Shown: positions 1-10,759, numbered from the stretch's first letter. The stretch: 64,000 nucleotides of DNA from Gadus chalcogrammus (GCF_026213295.1 NC_079434.1:8867698-8931697), one strand, 5' to 3'. The notes: a model not told the origin generated them from the letters alone. Translations and numbers: made by a program.

Positions 1-441
1 CTGATCAGCACACAGTTGCAAGACAACAGTAACCTGTTGTTTTACTAGTAGTAGATTTAGCTAACCTGAATGTTTACAAGCCTCCTCTTGATACACTGAC
101 ATAAAAACGACTGTCTTTCAACCACTTTGAAAAGCTTTCTTTCATCCCTGCGCACCCTTTCTCCATCCCAATCTTTATTTTTCTATTTTGTGACCCTGAG
201 GGCTTCTTCTCTGCCTCTCCACATTGAGGTACGTGTCATCAGATGACAATACGGTTCAAATCGCCTCCAGGGCGTGGTTGAGGGGGCGCCCACTGGAGCG
301 CTGTGTGGGGAGAAGGGGGGGAGGGAGGCGAAGGAGCGGGGGGGCGCCTTATCAGTGCTTATCAGTGCTTATCTGGTGCGGCGCCCCTATGCACCGCATA
401 TAGTGCATACCCACTATTTGCGCCACTGATACCGGCCATGC
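1..441. other. No gene recognised
   Basis: AT-rich sequence followed, from about 260, by a GC-rich stretch containing a short direct repeat (cttatcagtg twice at about 347-370). Nothing with coding similarity was recognised before the recombinase fragment that follows. Confidence 0.5.
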
Positions 442-717
442 GTGCGTGCAATCGGCCAATGCCCGGCTACCCCCGAATCACCTCTGTTTATTCTGCCCAA
501 CGGCCTGCCAATGACTAAAGAGTGGTTCAGAGTCCATCTTGCTAAGGTGGTAGAAGGGTGCGGCCTACCATCTCCCCTCTACACTGGCCACTCCTTCCGG
601 ATAGGAGCCGCAACCACAGCCGCCGAACCACAGCCGCATCTATCAAACGGCTGGGAAGGTGGTCTTCCACAGCATACGAATCTTACATCCTGTTGAATTC
701 AAGGTTCTTTCTTCTAG
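442..717 (+). pseudogene. Tyrosine recombinase C-terminal fragment, frameshifted
   Basis: Two overlapping reading frames together carry the C-terminal signature of a tyrosine recombinase. The first (from 442) has LTKEWF-like context (MTKEWFRVHLAKVV) and the box GHSFRIGAATTAA, which holds the catalytic H-x-x-R. The second (about 620-717) has IKRLGRWSSTAYESYI, which holds the Trp/His-box and the nucleophilic Tyr. The switch of frame falls near 620-640 and residues normally between the boxes are missing, so this is a broken remnant without its N-terminal half. Such recombinases occur in Crypton, DIRS and Ngaro elements of fish; the fragment is too short to choose between them. No partner reverse transcriptase was seen nearby. 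Confidence 0.7.
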
Positions 718-1240
718 CGCACACGATGCACTCTAACGCCCCGTGCCCACTACCTCCGTCCGTTGACTGATCCCCATTGACTTTGAATGGGGACGGACGC
801 GCAATGCATTGCGGATCCGTCCGTTCCGTTGGAGCCTTCGGCTCCGTCAAGAAGTTGAAAAATGTTCAACTTTTTCGGCAGCGACGGATCCGTCATCCAA
901 TCAGATCACGTATGCAAATTTAAGCACTGTGACGCGACTCGGGCTCTGACGATACTGGAAAGCGGGAAATCGGGTAATCTTGCCTCGCAATAAGCAGGAA
1001 GAAGCGGGAAGAATCCGGCGAAGCGATTTGATTGGCTGACGGATGCCTCTGCAAAGACTACTCCCCCATCAGTCAGCCACGCCTTCCCACGTCCGTTGAC
1101 TGAAGGTGCAGTGGGCATGTAGCGTAACGTCGGTAACGGCATTCTTAACATGTTTGCAACTACTGGTGTGGTGGTTATCAGGTACTAAACTTCTAGCGTA
1201 AAATCTGGCTATATAACTCAAGGTTAACCTGCAGCAACCC
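718..1240. repeat. Possible non-autonomous element with short repeats
   Basis: The 14-mer cgtccgttgactga occurs near 758 and again near 1090 in the same orientation. The outer flanks carry TGCCCACT (about 745) and its complement AGTGGGCA (about 1110). The left part also contains a small hairpin (ggagccttcggctcc, about 831) and a near-complementary pair of gaagttgaaaaa and gttcaactttttc. No coding region is recognised. The layout suggests a MITE-like relic, but no convincing target duplication was found. Confidence 0.3.
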
Positions 1241-2195
1241 CGGCGAGTGAGTTGACCACGTCGGTGGATCATCTAGAAAACACTCTTGAGTACGTTGACA
1301 CCATGGTGGTGTCACGTTAAAATTGTACCGGGGGCGAAAATTGTACCGGCCTACGTCATCGTTTGTTTACATCCTGACAACCTGACAACCTGCCCTGCAA
1401 CAGACGACGCGATGCAGAAAACATGTTTCCAAACGACGAAATAACATAATACAGATAGCGGATCGCTATCTGAATTATGATAGATAGCGATAACACTTGT
1501 TTTTACTTTATATTTGTATTGTATTTAATTGTTTAATCGAAACAATAAAAAAAATTGCCCGCGAAACGGGCGATCGCGTCAAATGACAAATGTTTTGCCC
1601 GCGAAACGGGCGATCGCGTCAAATGACGTAGGAGGGTTCTTGAAACACAATACAGATAACGGATCGCTAGAAAACACTTGTTTTTACTTTATATTTGTAT
1701 TGTATTGAATTGTTTAATCGAATTTAGCTAGTAAACTGAGTGTTTTAAGCAGGTTTCATAGTCTAGAATGTTCAAGAACCTTCCTACGTGATTTGACGCG
1801 TCATTTGACGCGATCGCCCGTTTTGCGGGCAATTTTTTTTATTGTTTCGATTAAACAATTAAATACAATACAAATATAAAGTAAAAACAAGTGTTATCGC
1901 TATCTATCATAATTCAGATAGCGATCCGCTATCTGTATTATGTTATTTCGTCGTTTGGAAACATGTTTTCTGCATCGCGTCGTCTGTTGCAGGGCAGGTT
2001 GTCAGGTTGTCAGGATGTAAACAAACGATGACGTAGGCCGGTACAATTTTCGCCCCCGGTACAATTTTAACGTGACAGTGGCACAACATCAAAAAACTCG
2101 CAGCGGCAACGCCGGTGAGTGCATTGACCACGTCGGTGGGCACAACTCAGGCACTAGTGAGTATGTTGCACACGTCGGTGTGGTACAACACCATA
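1235..2195 (+). repeat. Short tandem repeat split by a fold-back element
   Basis: Motifs of the form gttgaccacgtcggtgg occur at about 1248 (ttgaccacgtcggtgg) and about 2124 (attgaccacgtcggtggg). Each is followed by a degenerate version of the motif (about 1288 and 2158). The two blocks flank the fold-back element at 1310-2077 and read in the same direction, so they look like one small tandem repeat interrupted by that insertion. Confidence 0.4.
1310..2077. mobile_element. 768-bp fold-back element with about 275-bp arms
   Basis: The left arm (about 1310-1587) is nearly a perfect reverse complement of the right arm (about 1798-2077). Both outer ends read TGTCACGTTAAAATTGTACC inward. The element is flanked by GTGG on each side (1306-1309 and 2078-2081), consistent with a 4-bp target duplication. 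The left arm has an internal doubling of gcccgcgaaacgggcgatcg (about 1558 and 1597). The loop contains a second nested inverted repeat (aggagggttcttga / tcaagaaccttcct). There is no credible ORF, so it must move in trans, if at all. The superfamily is not certain. TGT...ACA ends and a 4-bp duplication are shared with Ginger-type elements, but that link is only an inference. Confidence 0.75.
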
Positions 2196-2290
2196 GGCAA
2201 CGATTACGCCGGGGACGCGTCCTCACCAGATTTTGTCATGATTGATTTTGTACCCACTACTTGTAAAATAAAAAAATTGGGGTCACACTT

Positions 2291-2347
2291 TTCGGTGGGT
2301 CGCAGAATTCGGTGTAACCGTTACACCGAATTCTGCGACCCACCGAA
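2291..2347. repeat. 57-bp perfect palindrome at the left end of the Ginger-like element
   Basis: Arms 2291-2318 and 2320-2347 are exact reverse complements around the single base at 2319. Each arm ends in the terminal motif GTTACACCGAATTCTGCGAC. Two transposon ends therefore meet head to head here: one belongs to the element to the right, the other is an orphan end. Confidence 0.8.
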
Positions 2348-2699
2348 ATCTTTGGTCCCAGGGGGCGCTGTTGCACATTTTCTGCAACATGCACGAGTTT
2401 GAAGCGTAGAAAGGCATGAAGTCGTTCACGTGCGGAATGGGTAAATTAGTTTTGTGACACCGGGCAATACTTCCTTTGTTGATAGCGTCTTACTGACTGT
2501 AGCATCTTATGTGGAAAGAAGCAACGGTGATGGACCGTACTAAACGCCCTATCCATACTATGGGTCTGTGAAATGCTAATGAATGCCAAGCACCTACGGT
2601 GTGCTTAATAAATTATTTATTTATGTTTTTGTTATGATGCCCACCATTTTTATGGCCACCGTTATAATTTTTTTACTGCCGTTTATGAAATAAATATTA

Positions 2700-2965
2700 A
2701 CTAATGCCACAATTATTCATGTCCGCGATCATCACAGAGTCCACAAGCAGCGCAGGTCACAATCAACGATGGGTCTCAATCAATCACATCGGAATGTCGA
2801 ATCATGCGACCCCCACTGTACATGCGGGACGAGTAGTCAAACCCCAACCAAATGTTTTCAGGTAATTTGTCTTACTCATATCTGTATGTGTACACAATTA
2901 TTCATGTCTGCGATCATCATAGAGTCCACAAACAGCAGGTCGCAATCCACGATGGGTCACAATCC
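2700..2965 (-). repeat. Subterminal about 185-bp repeats, left side
   Basis: Two consecutive copies start near 2708 and 2893 (acaattattcatgt, then gcgatcatca, then agtccacaa). They are inverted copies of the array at 9500-10200. Confidence 0.65.
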
Positions 2966-3800
2966 ATGATAGCTGGTGTGTTATCCAAAAAGAGGCATTG
3001 CTGTCAATACCTGCCTCATTTTGTAATTAAGGATGACGTTGGACGTGTCTGATTGGTTCCAATTTGAATTCCGTAACATAAATAGATTGACAACCATCAT
3101 CAGAAAGTTAACGTACACTTTTTGAGCAGCAGTTTCAAGAGTGCATTATTTGTAGAATAGGCTATATCATTGAGAAACAAGTGTTTGAGGAGTTGAGGGA
3201 GTTCATTGGGAGAGTTTCCCAATGAAACTGACAAAAAACAGCGCTGGACAATTCGACGAAGAGCCTTGAACTACTTGATCGATGGTATGCCCAAACTAGA
3301 TATGTATTTTATGTAAGGGATAATGTATAGAACGCCGGTCATTATCGAGAAAATATGCCCAGACAGGGCGAACAGGACACCGACGCGCAGCGGAGGTGTC
3401 TTGCTTCGCCATGAAGGGGCTTATTTTTCCATAACGACCGCCGAAGTTCTATATTTTATCCCGCTTATTACACGGCTACTTCTTAAGCGTCTTAGAGTAC
3501 CTTATTAAGCGCTATATAAATTTAAGTTATTTTTATTATTATTATTATTACTTCCCAAAACGAAACAATTTATTTACAATGTATTTGTTACCAGCATTCA
3601 AAGTGTTGATCAGAAGAGAAATAGTCCGCCCAAGACGTTGACGTCGTCGCCTAGCAACCGACAGCGCTTGGGTTGATACATATCCCGCTTATTACATTGA
3701 CAAGTTATCGGACTACGTGTGGACTGATACCAAAGTCAAACAGTCCTTTTGTTTACCTTGACAGCGGTCATTATTCATCCGTTGCCAATTAATTATGTAA

Positions 3801-3948
3801 GGAATAATCACCGAGAGGCCGGGCAATAAACAGTTTGATATGCCCGGCTCGTGGACGGCTTACCGCCCGAGACGAAGTCGAGGGCGGTAACCTTCCGCGA
3901 GCCGGGCATATCAAACTGTTTATTGCCCTGCCTTGAGGTGATTATTCC
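3801..3948. repeat. Long hairpin inside the first intron
   Basis: Sequence from ggaataatcaccgag to the reverse-complementary ggtgattattcc forms arms of about 65 bp around a short loop near gacgaagtcgag. The core gccgggcaataaacagtttg is repeated inverted. A TTATTCTACTTC box at about 3950 is matched by GAAGTAGAATAA at about 4413, so this may be part of a larger nested TIR element of about 3.3-4.4 kb in the intron. Confidence 0.6.
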
Positions 3949-5175
3949 GTTTATTCTACTTCGCGCCGGCCAACATAATAAAACAATTCATATACTTTAA
4001 TAATTAGCCTCTTATTCGTATTGCATGCTTATTAAATGTATGCTCTGTTTAATTTCATCTCCCTCGAAAAGTAGTTCCCTTTAGAACTACGGTGAATAAC
4101 GTTAGCTCAACTGTAGGTAACGCGTTTCTATAGCAACCACACAAGGCTGGATCTGATCTCACTAGTTTAACAACGTAGTTTTTACATTCGTATCAAGTCA
4201 GCTTTAATGACGATCGATCAAACATGCACTCCTTGGTTTATTTTTACAACGGACCTCATGTTTGAAATGTATGTGATAGAAAACGATACAAGCGGCGTAT
4301 TGATCTACTGTGCTCAGTCAGCAGCAAGTAGAACCGACAAGTCAGCGGGCAATATGCCGGATTAATGCACCCCTCCCAGCCAATCAGAATCGAGCATTCT
4401 TAAATGAAGTAGAATAACCAAAAATAATTGACCGCTGGAAGTTGTGAAGTGCCCATTCAAGTGAACGGAACGTTGAAAAGACCCGTGTAATAACAATAAA
4501 TAATTTATCAATAAATGATTCAGTTATGCATTGCAATTCATGTGAGGCCTGTAGGCCAAATTAATACAGGTTTAAAGGGTTCTCAATAATTGCAATCCTC
4601 TTCCAGACGGCGAATTGTTTTATGTCAGACAAAGGGGCTCGGACAAGGAGGAAAAGGCGAAATGGGTCTGTGGGGCAGCTGAGGCCGACGCCTTATTTAA
4701 AGAATTTCACTGCAGCGACATTGGTGCACACTGCGGCCAAATTCGTACCAGGACAGTGATTTCACAAAGGTTCTACTGGCCTGGCATGTCCACCGACATT
4801 GATAATTGGGTTTGTTTATGCTTTCATATTTAACAATTTTCTACTTTATTCAGCACAAAAATCGGCAAATCACATGAAAATATCTTCCATAGGTATCAGA
4901 ATGCACTGTGTGTCAGCAAAATCGACATGACCTCAAGCTTGGCACAGAGTATAAACCAATAAAGGTAAACGTTTCAATCATTCATCATATTTTCAACATA
5001 TTTCATGTTTGAATAACAAAGCAATTACCTCTTTCTCTGTCTTTCTTCGTTTTCAAACAGACCAAAGTTCCTTTTGAACTGATAGGCATGGACCTGGTTG
5101 GCAACTTTGTGATGACTGATCAGGGAAATCAGTACATTTGTGTAATGGTAGACTACTTCACTCGATGGTCACAGG

Positions 5176-5553
5176 TGTTACGACCCAGGGTCATATGTGT
5201 ATTGTTCAGTGTGTATGGATTTCGTCTGTGCTTGTGGCTCTTCCCTTTCTGCAGCAGGTGCAACTTTGACCTGATTGGCCTGATTGGCCTATAAAAGGAG
5301 GAAGACATCCAGCCTGTCGCTCTCTCGCTGCTGGGTGACTGAAGCTGCTGCCAAACCTCATCGTCTTTATTTTGGTTTTGTTGTACATTCTCATTACACC
5401 AGTCCATAACACATTACACATAGTTAAGCTGCCATCTACACTGATACTTAATTTCCTTGTTAGGGCATTTTATTGTTAAATAAATATACCAAAAGCTTGT
5501 CACTGCGTGTCTCCCAATTTGTTATGCCATGCTTGAGCCATGTGGTCATAACA
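5176..5553 (+). mobile_element. Solo LTR (378 bp) inside an integrase exon
   Basis: Begins TGTTACGACCCAGGG and ends GTCATAACA, i.e. TG...CA with TGTTA/TAACA inverted ends. CAGG is present on both sides (5172-5175 and 5554-5557), a 4-bp target duplication. It has a TATA box (tataaaagg, 5290-5298) and a polyadenylation signal (aataaat, about 5477), as expected of a retroviral-type LTR promoter and terminator. No internal domain remains, so it is a solo LTR left by LTR-LTR recombination. It differs from the Gmr1-like LTRs elsewhere in the window. It interrupts the integrase between the codons CAG and GCC, and its junctions fit a GT-AG intron (see findings). Confidence 0.8.
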
Positions 5554-6820
5554 CAGGCCTATGCCATCAAATCCAAATCTGCAGCCGAGGTCACACAGTG
5601 CATTCTGAAATTTGTGTATCAATTTGAGGTGCCACAGAGAATACTCACTGACCAAGGAAGAGAATTTGTCAACCAAGTATGTATTTTTATCGCTATTTTA
5701 GCAAACATTTGACCTTTCAAATTACTATGTTTTATTTATTCAATGTTACAGTGGGGTTAATTTGTTCTCTGCACCATTCATACAGCATAACACCGTTATG
5801 TGTGCCACATTTTGGGGATAAGGACGAGTCTCTGTTCCCAATACCACCCCCAGACGAATGGGTTGGTGGAAATTAAATGGCACTATACAGAAGTTAAGAG
5901 ATATATTTTACAACTAGATCAAATGACCAAATTACCTTGTTAAAAATCGAAGAAACAGCATTTAACATACTCAAATAAAAGGGTAACATTAAACTTTTTT
6001 CAACTGTCTAGAGCTCTGGGGAAGCTCGCAAAAGAAAAACACATGGGATGGATACCTGGATGCTGTCATGTTTGGTTTGCGCACCAAAAGGAAGCTCACA
6101 ACCAGCTTCTCTCCATTTTTCCTGATGTTTGGGAGGGAAGCAGGTATCCATCTCAGGTGCAGGAAAACTATGAGGTGAGTTGGAATGTTTATATATATTC
6201 TCTTGTCCTTCAAGAAACTATTTTGAACAATTATTGAATGACGTTACATAGTTATGAACTGTAATCAAATTAAATAACCAATTTTGTTTTTTACAGGGCG
6301 ATCCTTTGAGGAGCAGTTCAATGAAGAGAAGGTGGCAATGGACATCGAGCGACAGGACAAAATTGTCAACATTGTCAAGCAAAATGTGGATAAGGTTCAG
6401 GAGAGAACCAGAGGGAGAATGCAATCCCTGCAAAAGAGAAAGTGCTTTAAGGTGGGGGACATGGTGCGGAGGAAGAATGTCCGTAGCCTGCAGCGGAAAG
6501 GGGGAAAGCTCAATCCTGAGTTTCCTGGGCCGTTCACAGTGGTGAACATTGAAGAAAAAAGTGTTGATCTTGTGGATAGTTCACTCCACCTGCCACCTCC
6601 ACGCCACCTGCCAACTCCACTCTACCTGCCAGCTCAGCTCCACCTGCCACCTCCACTTCAGCGAAATGTTTGTAACGCTATGAAGCTCACTCTGATATTG
6701 TACATTTTTATGTAAATGTTTAACCGTAAAAGTTCAAGTAACTCAAACAAAACAGCTGTTCTGTAGAGAAAATATTGAATCGATTTAATAATTATAACAT
6801 TTTCTTTTTTTTCATGTAAG

Positions 6821-9046
6821 ATGTTACAGAGGCTTGGGACGGCAGAAATGTTCATGTTTTGCTGTTCCGAATCAGTCCTTACAAGCTGTTCTATTGGAGC
6901 ATCTGTAGGACAACTCCGGGTCAGGAACTCGAGAGTGAGGTAAGCTTCAGTATTTTATTCTCCTTTAGTTAACTCATATATAACAAGGAAATCTTCAAAT
7001 GCTAGTACACCATAAGTTAACTGACTTCATTTTCAAATGGATTTGCTTTCCCCAGGTGATTAATGCCACCCTCCTTAGAATGGTCCAAAAGCATAATAGC
7101 CAAGGGGGCAAAAAGGCACTTGCCATTGATACATACACAATGACAAAAATTTGGAACATAAAGACTGCAATTCTAAGGGTAGGCACAGGTGTTTTTTTTT
7201 TACTGATTGATGATTTACTGTATATTGTGGTTGTTTCTTTAACAGTGAATTGTGTGTTATTTTAAAAATGTAATCCATCATTGTATGGAGTCATTCTTGG
7301 GGTAGTGAATGAGCCAAATCATTGGATACTCACAGTAAATTAAGCATTATCTTACCCTATGTATTCATATTTTAATTTCCAAGGCACATCCATGATTTTA
7401 TTAGGATATGTGAATGTGAAACATGCACAATGTGCTTATCCAAATTTCTCTAGGTCATCTTCCCCTCAGAACAGAGGAGCCTTGTGCTGGATCCACCCGG
7501 CAACGATGGCACCAAGATAAAAAGATGTCTGGAGACCACAAGGTAACAGTTGTGTTCTATGGCCTGTCCCCGGCAGGCGGATTGCTGTTATTTAACCATT
7601 GGATTATGGGTGAAACAGGTGAAGGGAATGACCTTGACTGATGGGATGATGCTGTGCAGGTGTGTGAGAGCTTTGGTACCGTCCATGGTGGTGCATGAGT
7701 GCACCTCGTGCTCTGGTGACTGGGATCTGTGGTGCTGTCCATTGTGCTGGACTGGATGTTTCAGAATTGCGTAATAATTTGCTGCTTTTTGTCTACTTTT
7801 CAGAGCATTCATGAGAGCGAGGGGCTGTATGGTGTCCAGGTGGAAAGCCAACACTGTGCCACATAGCTTGCAGCAGGATTTCACTTCATGTGGAATATTT
7901 GCCATCAAAGTAAGTTATTGAATTGCATATTTCTTTATGGAAACATGATGCAGATTTTGAAAAGGTCTCTTTTTTCATCATTTAAACTCCTAGAGAGACA
8001 TAAAGTTGATGAATTTTGATTAAGTTAAAATGGGCCAGTGTGTTTTGAATATTCATTTATTCAAACATGTTCTTAGTATGCTGAGAAAGTCCTGGCAGAG
8101 GAGTCTCCTACTTTCCCAAACTCTGAAGGGGCAGTGGTTAACTACAGGAGGGAAATTGCTGTAACACTTCTCAATGAGACTGGTATGTTAAGCCTTTTCG
8201 AACTTCTATGAACCCATGAGGATTTCAAATATCATAATTGAAATGAATATTAAAAAGTCTAGAAAGTTAGTATGCATCACTCATGGTATATTTCCCCATG
8301 GAAATAAGAAGAAAATATTACATGTAATCAATAACATATCTTAACCAGATGATCTCAGTGAGCTGTGCCACTGCTGTGAAGAGGAAGAAGAAGCACGAGG
8401 AAGAGGGTCTCAAGGCAGACCTGATGCCACTGACTGGGTAAGTTATTGTTATAACACCACCGTTTTCTAGTTTTTTGCTGATTTAGATCAGCTATAGTTC
8501 TTAGCTCAGGTTGTTGGCAGAAGGCATGATGTAAACAAGTACCAGCGAGATCTGCCTAAATTCATGTGAATTAGGGTCTGAATGTTAAACAGCAGCTGTA
8601 CATGTAACATGGATGTCAATATAACTATGTCTTAAACCATGTCTTATTGACATATATACAAACCTCGCCTGTGTCTTTGCATGACTCTGTATGTTAAAAC
8701 AGTCTAAGTTTATATTAAATAGATAAATACATTAAAAGAACAAAAAAATAATGAACCATGGTATAAATCAACAATATATTTATTCTGCTCTTTATACCAA
8801 CCTGTCTGGCACAGGTTAAGACACACATTTGACATAGATATTTACACTGAACTTTTGTCCCATTTAATATGACCTTGGCTTAAGATAGCATAACTAAGAT
8901 TTACTTTATTAATCCTGAGGGGAATTGTTGTGTTTCAGATCCAGTGTTTCACCTGTGGAAGGTGGTACCACGAGGGTTGTGTTGGGAGACCCGACAGAGA
9001 TACATTTTACAGCTGTCCTGCATGCCCCCTGGCTCAAATGTTCTAG
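6821..9046 (+). pseudogene. Ulp1-like C48 protease plus PHD finger half of the Ginger-like gene
   Basis: Exons by similarity and splice sites: 6821-6939, 7056-7178, about 7246-7334, 7454-7542, 7804-7909, 8077-8182, 8349-8437 and 8939-9046 (stop TAG 9044-9046). The protease triad and oxyanion residue are all visible: His in NEPNHWIL (about 7320), Asp in SLVLDPP (exon 7454), Gln and Cys in HSLQQDFTSCGIF (exon 7804). A C4HC3 PHD finger spans the last two exons: CHCC, then CFTCGRWYHEGC, then CPAC. From 7454 to the stop the exon phases join without a break. The exon at 7246 has an in-frame TAA (7263-7265) when entered at the only good acceptor, so the chain is probably broken there. AATAAA lies at about 9076. 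It is probably the C-terminal half of the same polyprotein as the upstream integrase. Ulp1 proteases cut SUMO-like modifiers; PHD fingers bind histone tails. Confidence 0.7.
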
Positions 9047-9499
9047 TGACGTTTCTCAAGTTTTCCTGTTTCCAATAAACATCCCTGGTGACTGACTGCA
9101 TACTAGATTCTAACAATGCTTGAGTCCAAAATATATAATGTCCAGAAGTTTGTTGGGTTTGCAAAAGAGGTCTTGTGGTTTCTTTTGTACAAAAATCAAA
9201 GAAAACTGACTAAGAATACTTAAAACAAACAAAAGAGCAGGATGTTGGCTAAGTCATTGTAGAAAAACTTTTTGCTGTGTTATCAGCCACACCTGGCACT
9301 CTGTCCATCTCCTTTTATATGCACACAGGCACCCAAGACCTGTAGAGGTAACCAAAAACAAGCAGTGCACACAAATAGTATTAAACAGAATATGGCTCCT
9401 ACAAATGGGTTTAAACATAATTTCTGTTCTATTTATCCAATTAAGTTGAGCTTAAATATGTTACTCTTGTTACTATAACGTGGAAGATATCATTTCATT

Positions 9500-10200
9500 A
9501 AACGACCGGTTAACATTTGGTTGGGGTTTGACCCCATTTTCACAAAAATCTGAGGATTCATAAAGCATTTCCCCTTTGTTGCATTGTTGTTTTGACGAAT
9601 ACATAACTAGAGGGTGGCTGGCCAGTACCATCTCCGTATTTACATTGGGGTCGCATAATTCGACGGTCCGCTGTCATGGAGTGCGACCCATCGTGGATTG
9701 CGACTTGCAGCTTGTGGAGTCTGAGGATCGCAGACATGTATAATTGCATTCACATACAGCTACGAGGACGACAAATGACCTGAAAACATTTTTTTGGGGT
9801 TTGACTCCTTTTCCCCGCATTGACAGCGGGGTCGCAGAATTCGACGGTCCGCTGTCATGGACTGTGACCCATCGTGGATTGCGACCTGCTGCTTGTGGAG
9901 TCTGTGATGATCGCAGACATGTATAATTGCAAACGCATACAGATATGAGGACGACAAATGACCTGAAAACATTTGGTTGGGGTTTGACTACTCGTCCCGC
10001 ATGTACAGTGGGGGTCGCATAATTCGACGGTCCGATTTGATTGATTGTGACCCATCGTTGATTGCGACCTGCGCTGCTTGTCGAGTCTGATGATCGCAGA
10101 CATGTATAATTGCTTACACATACAGATATGAGTAGGCTACGACAAATTACCTGAAAACATTTGGTTGGGGTTTGACTACTTTTCCCGCATGTACCTACAG
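9500..10200 (+). repeat. Subterminal 182-189-bp tandem repeats, right side
   Basis: About 3.5 units, with starts marked by acatttggttggggtttgac near 9511, 9785, 9967 and 10156. Spacing is about 182 and 189 for the last three; the first unit is longer. Each unit contains a box like ggggtcgcagaattcg, also found in the element termini, and tgatcgcagacatgtataatt. The orientation is opposite to the copies at 2700-2965. Confidence 0.75.
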
Positions 10201-10221
10201 TGGGGTCACAGAATTCACATT

Positions 10222-10726
10222 ACTCCGAATTCTGCGACCCACCGAAAAGTGTGACCCCAGGGGGCGCTGTTGAATAATTTTTCTGCAATATGCACGAGTT
10301 TCAAGCGTAGTGGCGTAGGAGTTTACAGGCATGACAAAAACATCCAGAAAACATAAGGTCTCCCCCCAACCAATTACCTTTTTATTAAAGGTGCTTAATA
10401 AATACATTTGATTAGCACTTTACAGACTCATACAATGGATAGGACGTTTAGTACGGTCCTTCACCTTTGCTTCTTTACCCCTAAAAAGCTACAATCAGTG
10501 TTAAATTACGCTGATTTACCTTTGAACATTTCCTATTATAGACTACTGTGTAAAATGCTGTTTAGAATTAATGTTACTATCAAGAAAAGAAAGACCCACC
10601 GGTGGGGGGGAGATCTTATGTTTTATTTATGTTTTTGTTATAATGCACGCATGCATGTTGTAGAAAATGTACAACAGCGCCCCCTGGGGTCACACTTTTC
10701 GGTAGGTCGCAGAATTCGGTGTGACA
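10222..10726. mobile_element. Right terminal TIR block of about 505 bp
   Basis: The left side starts ctccgaattctgcgacccac and runs into cagggggcgctgttg (about 10258). The right side is the inverse (caacagcgccccctgggg, about 10671, to gaattcggtgtgac). It could be a stand-alone miniature relative of the Ginger-like element or the duplicated right end of the composite. No ORF in it is credible. Confidence 0.5.
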
Positions 10727-10759
10727 CCGGCTTCCCTCCATCGAGTTCACGTTGCATCG

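Larger units (their letters stand above)
3163..6700 (+). pseudogene. Integrase half of Ginger/GIN-like transposase, exons with frameshifts
   Basis: Exons are inferred from coding similarity and GT-AG sites: about 3163-3284, 4607-4809, 4893-4964, 5061-5174 plus 5557-5676 (split by an LTR), about 5740-5930, 6012-6174 and 6297-about 6666. Order of features: an N-terminal helix region (KQRWTIRRRALNYLI); an H2C2 zinc module whose His pair (FHCSDIGAHCG) and Cys pair (CTVC) lie in different exons; a DDE integrase core with D in GMDLVG, D in LTDQGREF and E in QTNGLVE; then a GPY/F-like tail (RKCFKVGDMV ... GKLNPEFPGPFTVVN). A proline-rich repeat follows at 6590-6660. This resembles the vertebrate GIN1/KRBA2/SCAND3-type integrases and Ginger transposases. 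Frame breaks are visible near 3220, 5810, 5875, 6040 and 6145, so no full-length integrase can be made. The introns hold nested repeats. Confidence 0.7.
2320..10726 (+). mobile_element. Composite Ginger/GIN-like DNA transposon relic
   Basis: The left end (2320 onward: GTTACACCGAATTCTGCGAC, then a cagggggcgctgttg block near 2360) matches the reverse complement of the right end (about 10640-10726, ending GTGACA). Inside each end comes a second conserved block (around ggaccgtactaaacg, about 2533 and, inverted, about 10441), then an array of about 185-bp repeats in inverted orientation (2700-2960 and 9500-10200). The enclosed 6 kb carry a spliced plus-strand gene for a gypsy-like integrase with Ulp1 protease and PHD modules. 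That composition fits Ginger-type cut-and-paste elements. A clean target duplication is not visible: CCGG follows the right end but the left junction is rearranged. Nested insertions and frameshifts show it is no longer active. Confidence 0.6.
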
